Positions 31,030-37,233 of a stretch of DNA of 64,000 bases are shown one piece after another; position 1 is the first letter of the stretch; each line of letters opens with the position of its first letter. Origin of the DNA: Desulfarculaceae bacterium. Its GTDB lineage: Bacteria > Desulfobacterota > Desulfarculia > Desulfarculales > Desulfarculaceae. The notes under the pieces are model-generated. The model worked only from the letters and a program-made list of their open reading frames with translations, had not been told where the DNA came from and ran no database searches. A program made the translations under genes and the position numbers. Location: assembly GCA_021737645.1 (NCBI GenBank), contig JAIPDO010000004.1, positions 1 through 64,000 of the forward strand, read 5' to 3'.

Positions 31030-31767
31030 ATGCTGCAACTAAATGATGTGCACACCTACTACGGCCCCAGCCATGTACTGCACGGCGTGAACATGAGCCT
31101 GGCCAAAGGCGAGGCGGTTTCGCTCATCGGGCGCAACGGGGCGGGCAAGACCACCCTCATGCGCTCGGTCATGCAACTCACCCCGCCCCGCAGCGGCTCC
31201 ATCCTGGTAAACGACGAGGTTGAGCTGACCAAGCTCAAACCCCACGGCGTGTTCCGTCACGGAGTGCGCCTGTGCCCCCAGGGGCGCGGGGTGTTCCCCA
31301 AGCTCACAGTGGAGGAAAATCTGCGCTTGGCCCTGGTGGCCCAGCGGGGCCAGGACGCCAATGTCCAGATACAAAAGGCCTATGACCGCTTCTCCATGCT
31401 GGGGGAAAAGCGCCATCAAAAGGTGCGGGGCCTCAGCGGCGGGCAACGGCAGCTATTGGCCATCGCCCGGGCCCTGTTGGGCGACACCTCCATATTGCTC
31501 ATGGACGAGCCCAGCGAGGGCCTGGCCCCCTTGGTGGTGCAGGAGCTCAGAGACCTGATCCTGGACATCAAAACCACGGGCATCACCATCCTGTTGTCCG
31601 AGCAAAACGTGAAGATGGCCTTAAGCGCCTGCGACCGGCACTACATCCTGGAAAAGGGCGAGATCCGCTTCAGCGGCACCACCGAAGAGCTGGCCTGCAA
31701 CGAAGACATTTTGATTCAAACCCTGGGCGTGTCCACCTCGGTGGCCGAGTGCGAGGCTCCCGCATAG
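31030..31767 (+). CDS. livF: LivF-type ABC transporter ATPase
   Basis: A 245-residue ATPase with Walker A GRNGAGKTT, signature LSGGQRQLLAIARAL and Walker B ILLMDEPSEGLAPL, the last being characteristic of LivF. It forms the second nucleotide-binding subunit. Translation follows livG closely, with GGGGGT before the ATG. The binding-protein gene follows about 96 bases later. Confidence 0.92.
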   Translation: MLQLNDVHTYYGPSHVLHGVNMSLAKGEAVSLIGRNGAGKTTLMRSVMQLTPPRSGSILVNDEVELTKLKPHGVFRHGVRLCPQGRGVFPKLTVEENLRLALVAQRGQDANVQIQKAYDRFSMLGEKRHQKVRGLSGGQRQLLAIARALLGDTSILLMDEPSEGLAPLVVQELRDLILDIKTTGITILLSEQNVKMALSACDRHYILEKGEIRFSGTTEELACNEDILIQTLGVSTSVAECEAPA

Positions 31768-31863
31768 GAGCGCATCAAAGTATGGCAAATTCCCCCGGAG
31801 CTTTTGCCCTGGCAGGAGGCATCCCCGGGGGCCGATTATTACGCAATTAAAAAGGAGGGTATC

Positions 31864-33141
31864 GTGGACGAAAAGAAAAAAGACGTCACCAGAAGAAGCT
31901 TTCTGAAAAAGTCGGCCACCGTGGCCGGGGCCGCGGCTATCAGCGGCATTGCCGGCAACCTCTTGAGCGGCGCCCCCGCCTATGCCGCCAAGGGCTCGGG
32001 CCCCATCAAAGTCGGGGTGATCCTGCCTTTCTCCAGGGCCTACAAGGTCATCGGGGACCGGGTTGTGGCCGGCCTGGAGCTGGCGCTAAACCAGGCGGGC
32101 GGGGCCTACAAGGGCCGCAAGTTCGAGGTCATCAAGGAAGACTCGGAAATGAAACCCAACGTGGGCCTGACCAAGACCCGCAAGTTGGTGGACAAGGACA
32201 AGGTGGACTTCCTGGTGGGGCCGGTGAGCAGCGCGGTGTGCGTGGCCATGCGCAACTACGCCAATGAGAAAAAGGTCCCCATGATCATCCCCACCGCGGG
32301 CAACGTGGAGCTGGCCGGCAACCTCTACAGCCCCTACGTGTTCCGTTCCTCCATCAGCCACTGGATCTTCGCCCACCCCACGGGCCTGTGGGTCAAGGAC
32401 AACCTGGGCGAAGAGTGCTTTGTGGGCGGCGCCAACTATGCGGCCGGACACCACGAGGTGTGGGCCTTCACCATGGCCTTCCGGGGCAAGGGCGGCAAGA
32501 TCGTGGGCTCGGCCTATCCGCCGCTCAACGAAAAAGACTACGCCCCCTACCTGACCAAGCTGTCCAAGTCCGGCGCACCCGTCTACTTCGGCTGGTTCGC
32601 GGGCAACGACGCGGTGAACTACTGCCGCCAGGCGGCCCAGTTCGGCCTGAACAAAAAGGTCAAGATGACCACCACCGGCTGGTTCTTTGAACGCAACCTG
32701 CTCATGGCCCAAAAGGACGCGGCCCTGGGCTGGCACTGCGGCTTCAACTGGGCCATCACCCTGGACAACCCGGTGAACAAGGAGTTCGTCAAGGCCTACG
32801 ACAAGTTCACCAAAAACGACGCCAACGTGTCGGTGTCCATGAGCTCGGTGCATGGCTACGACGCCGGGCAGATGATCCTCAAGGCGGTGAAAACCACCGG
32901 CGGCGACACCGACTCGGCCAAGATCGTCAAGGCTCTGGAATACATGAAGCTCGACAGCCCGCGCGGTCCGGTGGAGCTGGACGTCAACCACGACTTGGTG
33001 CAGCCCATGTATATTGGCAAGATCGTCAAGAACGGCTCCAGTGTGGAGCCCGACATCATCGCCGACCTGGGCCGTTGGACCACCCCCTACCTGGGCGCCC
33101 GCGGCATCAACAGCGTGGGCCAACCCTTCCTGGTCAAGTAA
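31864..33141 (+). CDS. Tat-exported LivK-type substrate-binding protein
   Basis: A 425-residue periplasmic binding protein of the Leu/Ile/Val family (IKVGVILPFSRAYKVIGDR, TRKLVDKDKVDFLVGP, HGYDAGQMILKAV). The start is the GTG at 31864, preceded by AAGGAGG; an upstream in-frame ATG at 31804 lacks a site. The N-terminus has TRRSFLKK followed by a hydrophobic stretch and an AYA cleavage site near residue 40. It is therefore exported folded through the Tat route, which is unusual for this family in general but common in Desulfobacterota. It delivers the ligand to the LivHMGF channel. The ligand is unknown. Confidence 0.9.
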   Translation: MDEKKKDVTRRSFLKKSATVAGAAAISGIAGNLLSGAPAYAAKGSGPIKVGVILPFSRAYKVIGDRVVAGLELALNQAGGAYKGRKFEVIKEDSEMKPNVGLTKTRKLVDKDKVDFLVGPVSSAVCVAMRNYANEKKVPMIIPTAGNVELAGNLYSPYVFRSSISHWIFAHPTGLWVKDNLGEECFVGGANYAAGHHEVWAFTMAFRGKGGKIVGSAYPPLNEKDYAPYLTKLSKSGAPVYFGWFAGNDAVNYCRQAAQFGLNKKVKMTTTGWFFERNLLMAQKDAALGWHCGFNWAITLDNPVNKEFVKAYDKFTKNDANVSVSMSSVHGYDAGQMILKAVKTTGGDTDSAKIVKALEYMKLDSPRGPVELDVNHDLVQPMYIGKIVKNGSSVEPDIIADLGRWTTPYLGARGINSVGQPFLVK

Positions 33142-33146
33142 CCCCT

Positions 33147-33188
33147 CGCCGCCGCGGTGTCCCGGCCCTGGGCCGGGGCGCCGCGGCG
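33147..33188. repeat. Long GC-rich inverted repeat between the liv operon and the LarA-like gene
   Basis: CGCCGCGG...CCCGGCCC pairs with GGGCCGGG...CCGCGGCG over about 19 base pairs with few mismatches and a tiny loop. No T tract follows, so it is not a standard terminator. It starts just after the binding-protein stop codon and may stabilise or attenuate the transcript. Confidence 0.55.
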
Positions 33189-33256
33189 ACTTCGCGCTCC
33201 TGGACAAGGAACGGACCCGGTGGAGAAAAAATCGCCTGCCCTCCCGGATTTGAGGG

Positions 33257-33298
33257 TTTGGCGCGATCGGCTATTTGATAGTATAAAAATATCAATAG
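33257..33298 (+). promoter_or_regulatory. Promoter and inverted repeat before the LarA-like gene
   Basis: An AT island in GC-rich DNA holds TTTGGC-N16-TAGTAT (33257-33284). Over its -10 region lies an inverted repeat, CTATTTGATA at 33271-33280 against TATCAATAG at 33290-33298, with one bulged base. This is the layout of a repressor-controlled promoter. Confidence 0.45.
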
Positions 33299-33368
33299 CG
33301 GACGCGCTACGCGGCGCCGGTCAAGAAGGCGGGCGCCCGTTGAACCTCAAGAACATGGAGCACAGCAC

Positions 33369-34649
33369 ATGGCCCTAATTAAAGTACCGTATGAAACGGC
33401 CGAGGAACTCGGAGTAGTTCTAGAGCTAGAAGTTCCAGACCAAAACCTGATCACATATGAGGCTCAGGAGCCCCCGGCTCTGGACGATCCCATCGCCACT
33501 CTGCGCCAGGCCCTGGAAAACCCGGTGGGAGGCAAGAAGCTCTCCCAGGTGCTGACCCAGGGCTGCAAGGTTTGCATCATCACCGAAAACCAGTTCCGCG
33601 CCGCCCAGGCCAAGCTTTTCCTGCCCGCCCTGTTGGAAATGGTGGAAGCGGTGGAAGGCAGCGCCAGCATCGCCATCGGCTGCGGCAAGGTGCCCCCCCT
33701 GTCGCCCGAGGAGATCGCCGACAAGCTGGGCCCGGAGATCATGTCCAAGGGCGTGCCGGTTCAGTGCAACGACGTAAGCAACCCCGACAACTACGTGTAC
33801 ATGGGCACCACCTCGGCGGGCACCCCCCTGTGGGTGCTCAAATCGGTGGCCGAGGCCGACGTGGTCATCACCATCAGCACCACCCAGGCCACCCTGTGGG
33901 GCTATGGCGGCTCGGGCATGATAATCCCGGCGGTGTCGGGCAACGACACCATCGAGATCAACCACGTGATGAGCATGGCCCCGGACTGCCTGCCCGGCAA
34001 CAACTACTGCCGCATGCAGCAGGACAAGTACGAGGCCCTGGACATCGTGGGCGTGGATGTGGGCATCAACGTGGTGGTGGCCAACAACTGGGACATCATC
34101 TACGTAAACGCCGGAGACCCGGTGGAGTCGCACATGGCGGCGGTGTCCTTTTATGACGGCATCTATAAGTTCGAACCCGACGAGCAGCCGGACATCGTGA
34201 TCGCCGGCTCCACCGCGCCCACCAACCACCTTTTCTTCCACACCAACTGGGCCATCGTCAACGTCCTGCCCCTGACCCATGACGACAGCAGCATCATTTT
34301 CTGCAGCCCCTGCCCCGGCTACGGCGACTGGCCCGGCTTCGCCCTCATGGACCTGATGCAGGAATACATGCCCGCCACCGAGGAAAACCACGTCAAGGCC
34401 CTTGAGGCCCTGGTCAAGGGCGAGCGGGAGCTGTGGGCCGGATGCATCTGGTATCCCCTGTACCGAGCCCTGATGCATCGCGACGTGCATGTGGTAACCA
34501 TGGAAGAAAACCTGGAAATGGCCAAGGGCGTGGGCCTCAATGTCGGCGCCGATCTGCAGGAAGCCTTTGACAAGGCCATGAAAAAACACGGCCCCGACGC
34601 CAAGGTAGCTTTTGTGCCCTACGGCCGCTACACGGTGTTCCCCAGCTAG
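33369..34649 (+). CDS. LarA-related (DUF2088) protein lacking nickel-pincer ligands
   Basis: A 426-residue protein related to the nickel-pincer lactate racemase LarA (425 residues in Lactiplantibacillus). It keeps the overall length and blocks such as NDVSNPDNYVYMGTTSAGTP and DIIYVNAGD. The LarA residues that hold or act with the pincer cofactor are changed: the GLHRP-type motif reads GCGKVPPLS (104-112), and the PHxxxGYSGGxK block reads ATLWGYGGSGM (174-184), so the cofactor-binding lysine is methionine. No larB, larC or larE is present. It may be a racemase with another mechanism, a 2-hydroxyacid-binding protein or a different enzyme. RBS GGAG precedes the ATG; own promoter and terminator. 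Confidence 0.75.
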   Translation: MALIKVPYETAEELGVVLELEVPDQNLITYEAQEPPALDDPIATLRQALENPVGGKKLSQVLTQGCKVCIITENQFRAAQAKLFLPALLEMVEAVEGSASIAIGCGKVPPLSPEEIADKLGPEIMSKGVPVQCNDVSNPDNYVYMGTTSAGTPLWVLKSVAEADVVITISTTQATLWGYGGSGMIIPAVSGNDTIEINHVMSMAPDCLPGNNYCRMQQDKYEALDIVGVDVGINVVVANNWDIIYVNAGDPVESHMAAVSFYDGIYKFEPDEQPDIVIAGSTAPTNHLFFHTNWAIVNVLPLTHDDSSIIFCSPCPGYGDWPGFALMDLMQEYMPATEENHVKALEALVKGERELWAGCIWYPLYRALMHRDVHVVTMEENLEMAKGVGLNVGADLQEAFDKAMKKHGPDAKVAFVPYGRYTVFPS

Positions 34650-34676
34650 CCAGATCGCTTTTTTTCTAGATATTTC

Positions 34677-34707
34677 GGGCCGTCCCACCAGGGGCGGCCT
34701 TTTTTTA
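34677..34707 (+). terminator. Terminator after the LarA-like gene
   Basis: GGCCGTCCC (34678-34686) pairs with GGGGCGGCC (34691-34699, one wobble) and runs into seven T. Confidence 0.9.
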
Positions 34708-34723
34708 TGCCTCGTCGAGGCAT
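34707..34723. repeat. Perfect inverted repeat ATGCCTCG-T-CGAGGCAT
   Basis: Arms of 8 bp around a single base, directly after the T tract of the preceding terminator and about 80 bases upstream of the GntR gene promoter. It could be an operator or part of a tandem terminator. Confidence 0.45.
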
Positions 34724-34767
34724 CAAATCGTTCCAAAAAACCTACCAAACTATTACAATATTGCTTA

Positions 34768-34819
34768 TTGACCCAAAGGCCGACTCTAACCTAATCTATA
34801 AAAACCTAATATTAGGTTT
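34768..34819 (+). promoter_or_regulatory. GntR-operon promoter with 18-bp perfect palindromic operator
   Basis: TTGACC (34768-34773) and TAATCT (34792-34797) are spaced by 18 bases. At 34802-34819, over the expected transcript start, lies AAACCTAATATTAGGTTT, a perfect 18-bp palindrome. An extra half-site AACCTAAT occurs at 34788-34795, within the -10 region. The geometry fits repression by the GntR/FadR-type regulator encoded immediately downstream. Confidence 0.7.
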
Positions 34820-34897
34820 ATCCTCTAATCACTATATCCGGCGCTTGGTGTGCACCGCTTAAGAACAGGCGACGGCTATAAGGAACGGGATGAGACA

Positions 34898-35599
34898 TTG
34901 ACCGCCAATATATCTTTGGAAAGCGTCAAACAGGGCCGGGTTTCCGACGGCGTTCGGGAACAGATCACCAACCTGATCCTGGCCGGGGAACTGAAAGTGG
35001 GCGACCGTTTGCCCACGGAAAACGAACTGGCCCGGCAGTTGGGGGTTAGCAAGGTGCCGGTGCGCGAGGCCATGATCAGCTTGCAGCAGATGGGCCTCTT
35101 GACCAGCCGGCGGGGGGCCGGAGGTGGGGTGTTCGTCTGTGAGCCCAGCCCCAAGCCGGTGGGCGAGGCGCTCACCCTTATGCTGCGCCTGGGCCAGGCC
35201 AGCATCGCCGACCTGACCCAGGCCCGCCTGATCATAGAGCCCCACGTGGCCCGCCAGGCCGCCCAGTTGGCCACGGCCCAGGACGTGGCCCGCCTGGAAG
35301 AGACCATCATCAAATACCAGGAAGTGGTGGAGCAGGACCAGCCGCGCAGTATCCGCGACCTGGACTTCCACCTGGCCCTGGCCGATGCATGCGGCAACCC
35401 AGTGCTCAATTTGATATCGCGGGCCCTGGTCCCCCTGCTCTACACCAACGTGCGCGGGCGCCGCCTGCCCCCTGAACGCCGCAACCTGGGCATCGAAGGA
35501 CACCGTGAAATATTCGAGGCGGTGCGCCGCAAGAACCCGGAGGCGGCCCAGGAGGCCATGGTCCGCCACGTAACCCAGATGGCCACCTTCTGGAAATAA
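34898..35599 (+). CDS. GntR-family (FadR-type) transcriptional regulator
   Basis: A regulator of about 234 residues. The N-terminal winged helix includes LPTENELARQLGVSKVPVREAMISLQQMGLL, the standard GntR recognition block. The C-terminal FCD-type ligand domain has DLDFHLALADACGN and REIFEAVRRKNPEAAQEAM. FadR-type regulators usually bind an organic acid and release a repressed catabolic operon. The TTG at 34898 gives the usual N-terminus, but its ribosome site is distant; a GTG at 34850 is the alternative start. The gene begins the UbiD/Mo-hydroxylase/TRAP operon, and its promoter contains a perfect palindrome. Confidence 0.88.
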   Translation: MTANISLESVKQGRVSDGVREQITNLILAGELKVGDRLPTENELARQLGVSKVPVREAMISLQQMGLLTSRRGAGGGVFVCEPSPKPVGEALTLMLRLGQASIADLTQARLIIEPHVARQAAQLATAQDVARLEETIIKYQEVVEQDQPRSIRDLDFHLALADACGNPVLNLISRALVPLLYTNVRGRRLPPERRNLGIEGHREIFEAVRRKNPEAAQEAMVRHVTQMATFWK

Positions 35600-35615
35600 G
35601 GAAAGCTTTAACCCA

Positions 35616-37004
35616 ATGGCAATGAATCTTGCATCCTGGTTGGATCGGCTGGCCGCCGAAGCGCCTGAGGAATTGGTGACGGTGCGCCGCCCGGTGGAGC
35701 CCGCCGCCTTTGAAAGCGCCGCGGTGGTGGACGCCCTGGAGCACCAGAAGCGTTACCCGGCGGTGCTCTTCGAGCAGGTGCGCGACCTTGAGGGCCGCCC
35801 CACCGACTGCCGCATCCTCAACAACACCTTTGGCACCTTCAAAAAAATCGCCCTGGCCCTGGGAATGGACACCGACCAGCGCATGCCGATCATGGAGCGC
35901 ATGCTGGAGCTTTCAGGCCGTAGCCTGGAGCCGGTGATCACAGACCCGGCCCAGGCCCCGGTGCGCCATTGGGCCCAGCAAGGCGACGACGTGGACCTCA
36001 CCCGCCTGCCCCTGATCCGCCACACCGAGTTGGACGGCGGGCCCTACCTCACTCCCATCGTGGTGAGCCGCACCCCCCAGGGGCGCTACAACGTCTCCTG
36101 GAACCGCATGCAGTATTTGGACCCCACCCACCTGGCCATTTACATGTCCCCGCGCCACCTGTCGTCGTATTTCGCCGAGGCAGAGGCCGCCGGGCGCGAC
36201 CTGCCCATCGCGGTGGTGCTGGGCCATCACCCGGCCTTCCACCTTACCGGAGCCCTACTCACCCCCCTGGACGCCGACGAATACGCCGTGGCCGGCGCGG
36301 TCATGGGCCAGCCTCTGGAGCTTATCCCTTCGCTGAGCTTCGGCCAGGAGCTTCTGATCCCCGCCCAGGCCGAGCTGGTGTTGGAGGGCCGCATCCTGGC
36401 GGGCAAACGCTGCGTGGAAGGCCCCTTCGGCGAGTTCACCGGCTACGCCGGGCCCCAGCGCCTGTCCTGGGTGGTGGAGATAAGCGCGGTGTACGGCAAA
36501 GCGTGCCCCACGATCATCGACATCTTCCCCTGCTACACCGAGCATATAAACGCCCACCTGCCCATCGAGGCCAGCATCTACCAGCGGGCCAAGCAGGCGG
36601 TGCCCGGCGTGGTCAAGACCTGCTGGGTGGGCTCGGGCGGGCCCTTCAACCTGATCATAAGCCTGACCAAAAAGACCGAGGGCGAGCCCATGCGCGCCGC
36701 CATGGCCGCCATAAGCGCCAGCAACTTCATCAAGCACGTGATCGTGGTGGACGACGACGTGGACCCCGAGGACCTCACCCAGGTGATGTGGGCCTTTTCC
36801 AGCCGGGTGCAGGCCGACCAGGACCTGAGCATCCTCAGAAACCTCCAGGGCCAGGTGTTGGACCCCAGCCTGCGCCACGAGATCAAGACCTCGGGCATGG
36901 TCATCGACGCCACCCGGCCCTTGGACCGCCCCTTCCCCCGCCGGGGAGAGGTGCCCGAACAGTTGCGCCAAAACCTGAACCTCGACGATTATTTGGAGGG
37001 TTGA
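35616..37004 (+). CDS. UbiD-family prenylated-FMN-dependent decarboxylase
   Basis: A 462-residue UbiD-family enzyme. The catalytic Arg-Glu-Glu set is in place: R164 in VSWNRMQ and E268/E273 in EGPFGEF, with the same spacing as R173, E277 and E282 of fungal Fdc1. These enzymes use prenylated FMN, made by UbiX, to decarboxylate or carboxylate aromatic, heteroaromatic or alpha,beta-unsaturated acids. No ubiX is visible in the window. It follows the GntR gene by 16 bases and is coupled to the next gene. Its place in an operon with a carboxylate-type TRAP transporter and a Mo hydroxylase subunit argues for catabolism and not ubiquinone synthesis. Confidence 0.9.
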   Translation: MAMNLASWLDRLAAEAPEELVTVRRPVEPAAFESAAVVDALEHQKRYPAVLFEQVRDLEGRPTDCRILNNTFGTFKKIALALGMDTDQRMPIMERMLELSGRSLEPVITDPAQAPVRHWAQQGDDVDLTRLPLIRHTELDGGPYLTPIVVSRTPQGRYNVSWNRMQYLDPTHLAIYMSPRHLSSYFAEAEAAGRDLPIAVVLGHHPAFHLTGALLTPLDADEYAVAGAVMGQPLELIPSLSFGQELLIPAQAELVLEGRILAGKRCVEGPFGEFTGYAGPQRLSWVVEISAVYGKACPTIIDIFPCYTEHINAHLPIEASIYQRAKQAVPGVVKTCWVGSGGPFNLIISLTKKTEGEPMRAAMAAISASNFIKHVIVVDDDVDPEDLTQVMWAFSSRVQADQDLSILRNLQGQVLDPSLRHEIKTSGMVIDATRPLDRPFPRRGEVPEQLRQNLNLDDYLEG

Positions 37005-37005
37005 G

Positions 37006-37233
37006 ATGGACATCTTCAGCGTAACCTGTCCCTCCTGTGGCCGCGAGTATTACGCGGACATGCTGCTTTACTCCCTGCCCGTAGAGCTGCACTGCCCCTT
37101 TTGCGGTGTGTACTTCTATAAAGAGAACAGCCCCCTGGTGATAACCGGCAGCGCCGGCTCCGCGGCGGTGGCCAAGGTTCCCGGCGGCCTGAAAAAGGAA
37201 ACCATCTATCGCCCAGGCGAGGAGAAAAACTGA
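37006..37233 (+). CDS. Small four-cysteine zinc-ribbon or rubredoxin-like protein
   Basis: A 75-residue protein with CPSCG at residues 8-12 and CPFCG at 30-34, two CxxCG knuckles 18 residues apart. This ligand set binds one Zn or Fe. The spacing is shorter than in rubredoxin (about 29) and near that of zinc ribbons and desulforedoxin. It begins one base after the ubiD stop, with GGAGG in front, and its stop overlaps the Mo-subunit start (TGATG). So strict coupling on both sides suggests stoichiometric production with these enzymes. It may be a small subunit of the decarboxylase, an electron carrier for the Mo subunit, or a structural adaptor. I cannot choose between these. Confidence 0.8.
   Translation: MDIFSVTCPSCGREYYADMLLYSLPVELHCPFCGVYFYKENSPLVITGSAGSAAVAKVPGGLKKETIYRPGEEKN

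Noticed and set aside
32086-33207. Long minus-strand frame opposite the LivK-type gene
   Set aside because: It is a shadow of a gene with signal peptide and family motifs on the plus strand.
33369-34649. Calling this gene lactate racemase larA
   Set aside because: The cofactor-binding residues of LarA are absent, so only a family-level name is justified.
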